Below are positions 10,005 through 18,672 of a stretch of DNA of 63,745 bases, piece after piece (positions within the stretch are counted from its first letter, which is position 1; every line of letters begins with the position of its first letter). The translations under genes and the position numbers were made by a program. The notes below the pieces were generated by a model that did no database searches, was not told the DNA's origin, and saw only the letters and a program-made list of their open reading frames with translations. The stretch is taken from the NCBI GenBank assembly GCA_030849075.1, contig JASAOO010003444.1:1-63745 (forward strand), read 5' to 3'. The stretch comes from Zelonia costaricensis. Its lineage: Eukaryota; Euglenozoa; Kinetoplastea; Trypanosomatida; Trypanosomatidae.

Positions 10005-10942
10005 CACTCTCCCCTTTTCCGTATTTCCCTCTCACACGCACGCTGCAGCGTTTTTTTTCTCCGAGTTGTCGCGCTTCCCTGCGCAGGTGCCGTAGCGAAG
10101 TGGCGAGTCGCGTAGCTGCGCGGCACAGCTTGTGGTGCCCCCCCTCCCGCAACCGAGAAGACCACCTGTATGGCGCACCCCACGCGCGTGCACGGCGAGT
10201 GCTTTTTTTTGTTTCCCTGTGTGTCGTGCTTCACCTCCATGCAGTCGGCAGCATCAGTGCTAACTTCTTTGGCCTCTCACTCGCTTCTTTTCGCTGAGCA
10301 TGCTAAGCGCTTCACCTTTGAAAAGAGAAGAAAAAAAGAAAAGCGACAAAAGATGACAACGCCAAGTCACCGCGGAACCACCAGGCACAAGGGAGGCTGA
10401 TCTTGTTCTGTTGCATGGGCTGGGCAGCTAGGCTGCGGTGTGTTCGAAACACAGTAGTGAGCCCTCAGTCTGCGATGCGTCGCGTATCACGGAATCTGCC
10501 AATGTAGGACGAGGCACTCGTGCCGGTGGCGGTGCTGCGGCTGTGAAGGTGCTAGAAGGGTGCAGCCGCCACGCGCACCGAAGAGCACGCTCGACAGAAC
10601 AGTCTGCTCTATCGGAGAGGGTGAGGGGAGGGGGGGGGGCGGGCGGGGAGGGTCACGGTCCTGCATCCTGAGCTTCTCTTTTATGGATCTCTGCGCTTTC
10701 CGGTCAACCTATCCCGCTTGCTTCTGCATCTATTGCCATGAAACCGTTTTTTTGGTTGTCGCCGTCTGCCCACCATGCACAAACGTGCGGGCTCCCGCTC
10801 TCTGGCGTGGAAACGAGAGAGAATCGACGCACGCGGCTCCGATTTCATCATCTCGAGGACCGGCTGCTCTTCAGCTCAGGCACCGAGCTCACACTCCAGC
10901 CACTAGGCGACAAGCTGTTCACTACTAGCACTCCGCCGTACG
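10005..10942 (+). promoter_or_regulatory. intergenic UTR region with G-rich block
   Basis: No gene is seen. A T-run lies at about 10051-10058 and an A-rich segment at 10320-10350. The G-rich block at 10624-10652 has at least four G-runs on the sense strand and could form a G-quadruplex in RNA. Pyrimidine-rich sequence at 10674-10775 may guide splicing for the cyclophilin gene, but no single acceptor stands out. Confidence 0.4.
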
Positions 10943-11866
10943 ATGTCGCGCATGAGTGTGCCACCCAAGTCGGCGTCGCGGCCCGGCATCGCCGTGGAGA
11001 AGAAGAGCAACCCGAAGGTGTTTTTCGATATCAGTATCGACAACAAGCCAGCTGGCCGCGTCGTAATGGAGCTGTACGCAGACACAGTGCCCAAGACGGC
11101 CGAGAACTTCCGTGCGCTGTGCACCGGTGAGAAGGGTAAGGGGCGCACCGGGAAGCCTCTGCACTACAAGGGTAGCGTCTTTCACCGCGTCATCCCGAAT
11201 TTCATGCTGCAGGGCGGCGACTTCACGCGCGGCAACGGCACGGGCGGCGAGTCCATCTACGGCACAACCTTCCGCGATGAGTCCTTTTCCGGTAAGGCTG
11301 GCCGCCACACTGGGCTGGGCTGCCTCTCCATGGCGAACGCGGGCCCCAACACCAACGGCTCGCAGTTCTTCATTTGCACGGCCGCCACCCCGTGGCTTGA
11401 TGGCAAGCACGTCGTCTTTGGCCGCGTGACGGAGGGCCTGGACGTCGTGAAGAAGGTCGAGCGTCTGGGCTCGTCTTCCGGCAAGACACGCGGCCGCATT
11501 GCGATCGCGGACTGCGGAGAGGTGGCGGCGGAGAGGGCAAAGGAGCAGCCAGCAAAGGCGCCAGCGGCGACTTCTGCGGCCGCTGCGAAGCCCGTGGCGG
11601 ACAAGAAGCCTGCGGCGGAAAAGAAGCATGCGCCAGAGAAGAAGCCGGCAAGCGCGGAGAGCAAGCCCGCCTCTGCTGGTGCTGCTGCCGCCGTGGCCGA
11701 GGTGAAGAAGCCAACGGCGGCAAAGCAGGGCACGACGGCCGCGGCGGGAGAGGCGAAGAAGCGGGCCCGTGAAGTGGACGAGGACGAGGCGCGGCTGATG
11801 CGCCTGCGGGAGAAGAAGGCAAAGCTGAGTGCGGCTCGCTCAGCGATGGAGGGCAACCAGCAGTGA
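10943..11866 (+). CDS. CYP11: cyclophilin-type peptidyl-prolyl isomerase with basic C-terminal tail
   Basis: The 307-aa protein has an intact cyclophilin domain at residues about 24-193. It retains the catalytic Arg R82 in FHRVIP, the FMLQGGDF segment, NGSQFFI, and the cyclosporin-contact Trp W151 in [11 protein letters not shown]. It should therefore be an active, cyclosporin-binding prolyl isomerase. Residues about 195-307 form a low-complexity tail rich in Lys, Ala, Pro and Glu, ending in a charged helix. This resembles nuclear or RNA-associated cyclophilins, so a nuclear location is plausible but inferred. A second in-frame ATG at 10952 is an alternative start. The symbol follows my recollection of Leishmania cyclophilin naming at this locus and is tentative. 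Confidence 0.88.
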   Translation: MSRMSVPPKSASRPGIAVEKKSNPKVFFDISIDNKPAGRVVMELYADTVPKTAENFRALCTGEKGKGRTGKPLHYKGSVFHRVIPNFMLQGGDFTRGNGTGGESIYGTTFRDESFSGKAGRHTGLGCLSMANAGPNTNGSQFFICTAATPWLDGKHVVFGRVTEGLDVVKKVERLGSSSGKTRGRIAIADCGEVAAERAKEQPAKAPAATSAAAAKPVADKKPAAEKKHAPEKKPASAESKPASAGAAAAVAEVKKPTAAKQGTTAAAGEAKKRAREVDEDEARLMRLREKKAKLSAARSAMEGNQQ

Positions 11867-12611
11867 ACCCTAACAGCGGGGTGCGCAGGTGCTCGGTACC
11901 AGTGCGCTTCAGCGACGCCCGGCTGCGTGCGGTGAGTCCCCCCTCGCCTCCTTCTGTGCGCCTGTACTTGTAACGGTTTTACTCGATAAAAGCCGGTAAA
12001 AGGAAGCTAAGAAAGCAAGCGACTTGGAAGCACCTAACGTAAGCTCCTGAATGGGGTAAAAAAAAAAGGAAGAGCCTCAACAACCACGACACGAAGTGCA
12101 TAACGGGAGTGATGTGACAACGTTTGTTTGTCTGTTCATCTTTTGGCTTTGGGGTCACGTTGGTCATGAAAGCGGCGCCCCCCCCCTCCCCCTGAGCGGA
12201 GAGCTGGGACTTCGGCGATGAGGAGGTTTATCACGCCTCGTAGCACGCCTGTCGACTCGACGAACTGGGTGCGACGAGCGAGCTAGTCGATGCCTCGGGG
12301 ATTGCTTGACGAGCTGGCGCGCCTCCGCTCATCGGTTCCGCCAATTCCCCACCCATGCGAACTCACTACAATGGTCTGCTTTTCCCATCGTTTTGTTGTA
12401 TTGTTAAAATTGCATTTGTCGCACCGCGCAAGCTGAAGCTGGTCATGGTTCGGGGCTCTGTTGTCGCACACTGCACCCGATAATAGCGCGGTGACTTCAC
12501 TCTGCACACACAGGGCGTACCGCGTGCACGCCTGCGCCGCTCCTCCTAGGCGCGTCCCGACTGCGCTGTGGCCCCCCTGCCCCCCTCTGCGTGAAGCCTG
12601 GACCAGTCCAC
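11867..12611 (+). promoter_or_regulatory. intergenic UTR region
   Basis: No gene is seen. An A-run lies near 12058-12067 and a C-rich run near 12178-12193. Upstream of the next start, the sequence from about 12541 to 12595 is pyrimidine-rich and would serve trans-splicing. Nothing else is recognised. Confidence 0.4.
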
Positions 12612-13151
12612 ATGCTCCGCTGCCTGACGCAGGTGCTGCGCTTTGAGTTCAAGGATGTCAAGAGCAAGACCATAGTGGAAAAGCTGCGCCGCGCAAAGCT
12701 GCGGCAAGGCGTGCACCCGTCCGACATTGATACGGAAGAGCTTGCTCGGGAGAGCGGTCTGGCGCCGTCTCCGAGCGCGGACGTGCAAGGTTTCGTGCTA
12801 GAAAAGGAGGCGCTTTTGGGGTTACTGCGCGAACAGCGAGTCCGCCGCATTGCACGGCGCGAGGCGTTTCTGGAGTGGCAAGCCGGGCAGCGCGAGAAGG
12901 GTGCTGCTCACCGCCTGCTCCGACAGTCGCGCAAAGCCGAGAAATACAAGCGTCGGCACTATCACGCCACGAGTGGGCGCATGCTTCCGTTGTCGCTGGA
13001 TGTGGCTGCTGTGTCTGCGGCGGCAGCAGCGTCGGGAAACGAGGTGTGTGTTTCACAATCACCACATAGGCCGATGTCCTCGACGGACTTTCTACGCGGC
13101 GGTGTAGGCACAGATCGGCCAGGTATTCTATTGTCTCTCAGCAGAAAGTAG
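12612..13151 (+). CDS. small basic hypothetical protein, 179 aa
   Basis: Family not recognised. The N-terminus MLRCLTQVLRFEF lacks acidic residues for its first 11 positions and could be a mitochondrial presequence. Residues about 18-120 are strongly helical and charged, with many Arg and Lys (KLRRAKLRQG, EQRVRRIARREAF, RKAEKYKRRHYH). The C-terminal 50 residues are low-complexity Ala/Ser. Small, basic, presequence-bearing proteins of this type are often mitoribosomal or RNA-associated in trypanosomatids, but that is only a guess. The frame opens at a GTG (12591); the ATG at 12612 is the first. Confidence 0.7.
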   Translation: MLRCLTQVLRFEFKDVKSKTIVEKLRRAKLRQGVHPSDIDTEELARESGLAPSPSADVQGFVLEKEALLGLLREQRVRRIARREAFLEWQAGQREKGAAHRLLRQSRKAEKYKRRHYHATSGRMLPLSLDVAAVSAAAAASGNEVCVSQSPHRPMSSTDFLRGGVGTDRPGILLSLSRK

Positions 13152-13752
13152 GCCCCACTCTCAGGTACGGGAACCCTTTGCGAGTGTCTCGGCTGGCGCT
13201 TGCGTTTTTCGACCGCGCTGTGCGCCTTTCCCCATAGTTTTCATCTGCTGCGCCCCGTCGATCGGTCTCGGTGAATTTGGTGGGAGTGGCTACGTGTTTG
13301 TACAGGTGCAAATCAAAGTGTCCGTTGTGTGTCTTCAGGACAGCAGCTTTGTGATGTGCCAGAGTGCGTCACTCAAGTGAGACTGCCACGAGAGGAACCT
13401 GACTCGGGTGTCTGTCGAGCGCGGCGAGCTCACTGGTAGGGCGCCTCATCTGGTGTTCCTGCTTGCCGCCGGCGCGGAGGCCGCTGTCAGCAGCGTTGGG
13501 GAGGAGAGATAAAGCCGGGGTCTCTTCGCAGATGGCATAGTCGACCTTCAGGCGCCTGCGCATGCGAACGCGCGTTTTGTTTTTGTCCACAGTGCCACGC
13601 TTTTCACCCTCCACCACCTCGTTTTGCTCTCAACGGCATTGCACCCCTTTTTCCGGCTATACAACGCCGTGGCGTGACGTTGGTGCTCGTCCACGTGGTT
13701 TGGCGAGCACAAACGCGCGGAGACAGCAAGGTGTCACGTAGTGAAGGTCGAC
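13152..13752 (+). promoter_or_regulatory. intergenic UTR region
   Basis: No gene is seen. The segment from about 13599 to 13660, around the Cys/Thr-rich text before 13660, is the best pyrimidine-rich stretch upstream of the next gene. AG dinucleotides at about 13724-13732 are possible acceptors. Confidence 0.35.
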
Positions 13753-14751
13753 ATGTTCACCAAGTTTCTTTCCCGCGTCAAGGCACTGCCGCCGCGGCCG
13801 GGCGACTGGGCTAGCAAGCTGGGTCCTGTCACACTCATGGGCTACTCCGGCGGTGCGCCACAGAGCTCGGCACGGCTCCTCCAGCGCTTTTACGACTCAC
13901 CGCGCGACTGCGACATGTACGCGGAGCTCACGTTTCACGAGCCCGGCCCTGTGGAGTGCCCACCGGAAACGGTCATCTTCTTCCCTGTCATCAAGTGCGG
14001 GCAGATGCTGAATGAGGAGGTGCAAGCTGGCGAGCCGTCAGGGGACGACTGGTACTTGGCCACAACGGAGGCAGCCACAGATATGCTGGAGAAAGGCTAC
14101 GTGCCAACCAGCGTGGGCGGCGACGGCTCGGCCACGCTGGCGATGGTGGAGGCGTACAAGCGGCTTTTCCCGTCCGACGAGGTGGTGCTCATTCACTTCT
14201 CGGCCCGGCCGTCGCTTGACACGCCGGCGAGGCCGATTCGCGTGCTGCTGGAGAAGGACCTCCTCAAGGGCGTCGTCGAGATTGGTAACCGCTGCGTCTC
14301 CTCGCCGGACCGCAAGACGCGCAAGCAGCACAAGGTCATGTACATGGACATGCCGGCCATCTACAGCAAAGGCTTGTTCTGCATTCGCGACATCCGGAAC
14401 GACTACCCCGTGTTTCTCAGCATCGACGCCGACGTGCTCGACCCAGCCTTTGCGCCAGCCGTCGAGTCGCCCGTCCCGGGCGGTCTCACGACGCGCGACC
14501 TCTTGCACATTTTGTCGGGCGTGCGGGGCCCCAAGGTGGCGGGTATCGACATCCATGGCTACCACCCAGGACTCGACGTGTGCCGCGGCGACGGTGTTGG
14601 GCTGACTGAGCTGGCACTGGCAAAGGTGTTGAAGGAGGCCGTCGCCAAGGCGTACACCATCTCCACCCAGACCGCCGAGGAGGGACTGGACCGGCTACGA
14701 ATGATGCAGCGGCAGGGCACGCTTTCCGACAACCCGTACCCAGATCACTGA
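13753..14751 (+). CDS. arginase/agmatinase-fold protein lacking most metal ligands
   Basis: The 332-aa protein has the ureohydrolase fold, but its metal centre is degraded. The GGDHS motif reads GGDGS (G125 replaces the ligand His). The DAHxD motif reads SARPS (S150 and S154 replace both Asp ligands, Arg replaces His). Only the third motif SIDADVLDP, with D225 and D227, and the following SPVPGG loop are intact. Two Ser in place of the two Asp is the pattern described for the T. brucei arginase-like protein, whose structure showed no manganese cluster and no arginase activity. This is therefore most likely a non-catalytic paralogue, distinct from the true glycosomal arginase. The frame opens at GTG 13741; ATG 13753 is the first Met. 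Confidence 0.9.
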   Translation: MFTKFLSRVKALPPRPGDWASKLGPVTLMGYSGGAPQSSARLLQRFYDSPRDCDMYAELTFHEPGPVECPPETVIFFPVIKCGQMLNEEVQAGEPSGDDWYLATTEAATDMLEKGYVPTSVGGDGSATLAMVEAYKRLFPSDEVVLIHFSARPSLDTPARPIRVLLEKDLLKGVVEIGNRCVSSPDRKTRKQHKVMYMDMPAIYSKGLFCIRDIRNDYPVFLSIDADVLDPAFAPAVESPVPGGLTTRDLLHILSGVRGPKVAGIDIHGYHPGLDVCRGDGVGLTELALAKVLKEAVAKAYTISTQTAEEGLDRLRMMQRQGTLSDNPYPDH

Positions 14752-15618
14752 GTGCGCGGTGTGCGCTACGTTCTGTTGTCTCTTGCGACTCGCTTCGGGG
14801 CAAGTCGGTTTCAGTGTGGCGTGATCATTTCCGTCCTGAACCGAAAACGACTCCCGCACCTCGACGCACCTCAACCCCAACAAGACACACGCGTGAAAGG
14901 GCTAGTGCATAGTGAGGCGTCTCGCTTATCGGTTGTGGGCTCGCTGTATTCACAGAAAAAAAAATACTACAGAAACGCCTACCTTGTTTCTCATTGGCCA
15001 CTGTGAGTCGAACTGCGCGGTTCCGTTGAGACCTCCCCTGAACCTGTGACTCACAAGGGCAAACGGTCAGCGCGCAACGCAGGGGACAGCGAGGATGCGC
15101 CTGCGTGCCCACGAGCGTCCGAGCCTGTCAACCGCGTAGAGCGGTGGAGTGCGGCGTGAGGAAGGGGCCTTTAAGCGCTGCGGCGCGTGTGTCTGCCAAA
15201 AAAAAAAAAAGAGCAGCCGAGTGGCACGACCGGATCTTCTTGCTGGCGTCGAATCGCCAGTGGATGTGGCGATGCTGTTGCCTCGGGCCTTGGAGCACAC
15301 ACCCTTCACGTCCCGCTTTCTCACTTCGCTCGGTCCTCCTTTCCTCGCGCGTACACACATACACACATACACACACACACACTCACTCGACCGTGACTGC
15401 CCGGTCATGCAACTAAATCCTTCCTTTCGCAGAGTGGTACTGTGTCCAGACCGCAGCACGCGCCTTTGTCTCAACTCTACAACACTTCTTTCTCTGCTCG
15501 TCCCCCGTGCATCCCGTGCTTGTTGACCCACCCACCCACAAGCACCCCCACGTCGCCAGGGCGTCGCACGTGTTTTACAAGGTTCATCCGGTGCCGCTAC
15601 CACACGCCCCCTAGAGCC
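14752..15618 (+). promoter_or_regulatory. intergenic UTR region
   Basis: No gene is seen. There is an A-run at about 15198-15210, a CA-rich microsatellite at 15353-15384, and pyrimidine-rich tracts at about 15300-15350 and 15465-15540. AG dinucleotides at 15541-15542 and 15558-15559 are the likely trans-splice sites, giving a 5' UTR of about 60-80 nt. Confidence 0.45.
15353..15384. repeat. (CA)n-type microsatellite
   Basis: Interrupted CA/TA dinucleotide repeat, read as runs of acacac broken by at. It lies in the 5' spacer of the coiled-coil gene next to a pyrimidine tract. Its length is likely to vary between strains. Confidence 0.85.
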
Positions 15619-16881
15619 ATGGCCGACGAGGGAGCTATCGTGCCTCGCGAGGGGTCGCCGCAGGCCCTCTCGGAGGAGCTCGAGCGCCGGCGCAGCGAGG
15701 CGCGCAGCCTGGAGCTGCAGGTGTCTCGCAAGGAGGCGGAGCTGCAGCGCGCCCGCGAGGAGCAGGCGCTTCTGAAGGAAATGCGGACAATGAACGAGAT
15801 GATCATCCGCAAGAAGGAGCGCCAGCTCAGCGAGGGCACGGCGACGGGCCTGAAGATCTCTCTCGAGTCGCTGGCCGAGCTGCAGGAGCTGGAGGACGCC
15901 CTGAAGGTTGAGAATCGCAAAACGGCGGAGCTGCAGACCGCGGCGGATGTTACGTCGCGGCAGATGGAGGAGGTGGAGCGGTCGGTGGAGCAGACGGAGC
16001 GGCAGCTGACTGCAGCAAAGCGCTCGACGGGCTGGGATGTTGACCGCAATGCGGCAAGCACAGGATCTGCGACGGAGAGCGAGTTCAAGCTGAAAAAGCA
16101 GCAGCTCTCCGCCCTTGAGCAGGAGCAGCGCACCGTCGTGGAGACGTGCGAGCGGCTGAGGCAGCAGACGGAGGAGCTGCAGGCAAATGTCGACGCCGCG
16201 GAGGAGCTGGACCAGCGATTCGCGGAGGCGGAGGAGGAGCTGCGGCAGTCGAACACGCGCTACAAGGAGCTGGAGGAGCAGCTTCGGAGCAACGAGCGCA
16301 TCCAGAAGAAGACGGAGCGCGTGCTCACGGTTGCCAGCTCGCAGGACAAGTACAAGTCCATCCGGCAGCTGGAGGGTGACAAGAAGGTGCTGCACAACAA
16401 CCTCTCCAAGCTGCGCGAGACCAACGTGGGAAACTCCAAGTCAATCCTGTCACTGGAGGTCCGCCTTCGGCAGCTGGAGACGCGCTTAGAGGCCGTAAAC
16501 GGGTTTCTGCAGGAGGTGTTCGCCGAGGTCGACGACGACGAACCTATGGACGACGTCCCGGAAGGTACGACGGAGGTGCCGCTCTCGCAGTTTGAGGAGC
16601 TGAGCGCCGCGCTAGAGCTGTCGCGTGAGACCGTCACGCAGCGTGACAACCAGCTCGACGAGCACGACTGCAAGGTAGAGCAGCTGGAGCGGAAAATTGT
16701 GATCCTGCAGAACGCGATCGCGTCACGCGGGGTAACGTCGCAGGTGCAGGCCCGGGGCCGTGACAGGCAGCAGCGCAACATGCACACAAGCCACGCGCGT
16801 CGGCAGGCGCAGATGCGGGCCGAGCGGAATCAGCTTGCCACGGAGAACGCGACACTGCAGCAGCGGCTGGACTCGCTGTAG
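15619..16881 (+). CDS. coiled-coil protein, 420 aa
   Basis: Almost the whole chain is Glu/Gln/Arg/Leu-rich heptad sequence. Long coiled coils run from about residue 15 to 290 and again from about 315 to 420. They are interrupted by a Gly/Ser/Ala patch near residues 135-150 and an acidic linker (EVDDDEPMDDVPEG) near 302-315. There are no membrane segments or catalytic motifs. Proteins of this form in trypanosomatids are often cytoskeletal, flagellar or basal-body components, but I cannot name this one. The open frame extends upstream to a GTG at 15442. That part is low-complexity and lies over the pyrimidine tract and predicted splice sites, so the ATG at 15619 (gagccATGgcc) is chosen. Confidence 0.85.
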   Translation: MADEGAIVPREGSPQALSEELERRRSEARSLELQVSRKEAELQRAREEQALLKEMRTMNEMIIRKKERQLSEGTATGLKISLESLAELQELEDALKVENRKTAELQTAADVTSRQMEEVERSVEQTERQLTAAKRSTGWDVDRNAASTGSATESEFKLKKQQLSALEQEQRTVVETCERLRQQTEELQANVDAAEELDQRFAEAEEELRQSNTRYKELEEQLRSNERIQKKTERVLTVASSQDKYKSIRQLEGDKKVLHNNLSKLRETNVGNSKSILSLEVRLRQLETRLEAVNGFLQEVFAEVDDDEPMDDVPEGTTEVPLSQFEELSAALELSRETVTQRDNQLDEHDCKVEQLERKIVILQNAIASRGVTSQVQARGRDRQQRNMHTSHARRQAQMRAERNQLATENATLQQRLDSL

Positions 16882-18672
16882 GCGCCGCCCACCAACTCAC
16901 AGTATACGACACAGGTGCTTTTGTGGGTGCGCATTTGGGGTGGTGGGTGGGTGACCAGAACAAGCCCGGTAAAGGGCGGTGCTCTCGCTGCCAGCCTTAC
17001 ATGTGGTGCCCTGCTCGCACCCTGCCTTTTTCATTATTGCCTTTTTTCATTTTGCGACAGGTCCAGTGTATGTGTGTCTGTGCATGTGAAGTGCTGCGGT
17101 CCTCTTGAGAGCGGTGTTGTGCTCGCTCGTGCAGCTGTGCAGAACACCGTCGCCGCGGAGGAGCAGCGGTGTTCACCTGTGTGGGGGACAGGACCGGGAC
17201 ACGTGGGATGCCACCCGCTCATCACGAGCAGCGGAAGCCACCTCTCTGTCTCTGGGGAATGAGCAGGCGGTGGTGGCGCAGGCACTCCGGCGGCGTTGCC
17301 CCGCAGAGGCGGATGCCCTGCGGCAGTGGGGCTATCTTACCCGGAATGGTGCGGGCGCTCTCTTTTCCACTTGTGCCTCGGGCAGGGCACCGGCTGCGTC
17401 CTCAGTTGTGTGGGCATGTGTTCTCGCTTTGCGGTTGTCGAGGTGCCCAGAAGCGGGGAATCGTTTGGTTTCGCAGCACCACAGCGTTGACTTTTTCTCA
17501 AGATGCTCTATGGTTTCGACCTCGACACGAAGTGCGCTGCGCTAACAAAAGTGCGTTTTACAGTGCTGTTGACTTATCTCCTGTACCGCTTCCCTGTTGC
17601 GATTTTCTGTGCTTGTTTGTGTGGTGCATGCGTCGCTTCTCTGTTTCTCGATGCCGCCACTGCTAGCCGCTAGACTGCACGTGTCACGCGCTTTTTCATT
17701 TCACGCGGACTTGACTTCTCGTGGGAGGCCACGTGTTGTGTGTCTCTTGCTCCTCCTCGCAGTTTGAGTGTAGTTCTGTCGGTGTGCGTTCGGTGCGTGA
17801 GAGTGAAGTTAGGCGGTGTGCGCGGATAGAAAACTCGGCGCTTCTCCTCAGGGCAGCACTGTGAGAGCAGACGCGGAAAGCGACTCGCCGGCTGCGCGCG
17901 CGCCTCTGCATTGGCAGCGTTCCCCCCCTGCCTGTACGCTTTCGCACCTCGTGTTGCTTTCTACTTGGCGTTTTGCCAACGAGTGTTTTCCTCTTCTTTC
18001 CGCGTCGATACTGCCGCGTGCGCCGCCGCTGCCGTGTACGGCAGCTCTCACGCGGGTGCGCAAGCACAAGGAAACACACAAACGCACACCTAAACAAATG
18101 TGTGAAGGCATTTACCGGATCGCAAAGACGCACCGCGTAATTGGCGCGTGGTTGTTTCGAGTCGGAAACGCGTGCGTTTTGTTTCTGAAGTCGCGTGGTG
18201 AGTGCACTGCGAGGCACTTTTCACCACACAAGTGGAGCGCGGGAAGCAAAGTGTCGTACACTGGGGTTGTTGTGCCAGTTACGGCAGCCCGCGCACGACA
18301 TAGTGACGGCTCTAGCTTGTCAGCTTGTGTGCTGATATCCAAGGCGGCGCCACTGCTCCTGTGAGCATCTTCCGTCACGCCAGGCTTAGTGCCCACATGT
18401 CAGGCACCGGCGTGAGGCCCCGCCAGGGGTTGCAACGCTTGAATTGACCTTAACTTTTTCCCCCAACGCCTCATCTACCTTGTGCTTCCGAGCTCGCCTA
18501 CGTTGACTCAGCGCATGTGCATTCGCGTTCTCTAGTGAAGCAACGCTGCCCCCCTCCGTGGCAGTTGGCTTCCTTTCATAGTCACTGCTGCACGCGTGCA
18601 CGCGCATTTCTTCGTCTCCACTGGCAGTAAGGCACGTGGCGCGCGCCAAACTCGCCTCACGATCACACCTGC
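16882..18672 (+). promoter_or_regulatory. long intergenic UTR region
   Basis: About 1.8 kb without a convincing gene. The block at 17100-17460 is GC-rich and less pyrimidine-biased than its flanks. It could be a degenerate repeat or UTR element, and short open frames there have no recognisable content. A pyrimidine tract at about 18606-18623 with AG at 18626-18627 is the likely acceptor for the next gene (5' UTR about 45 nt). Confidence 0.4.
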
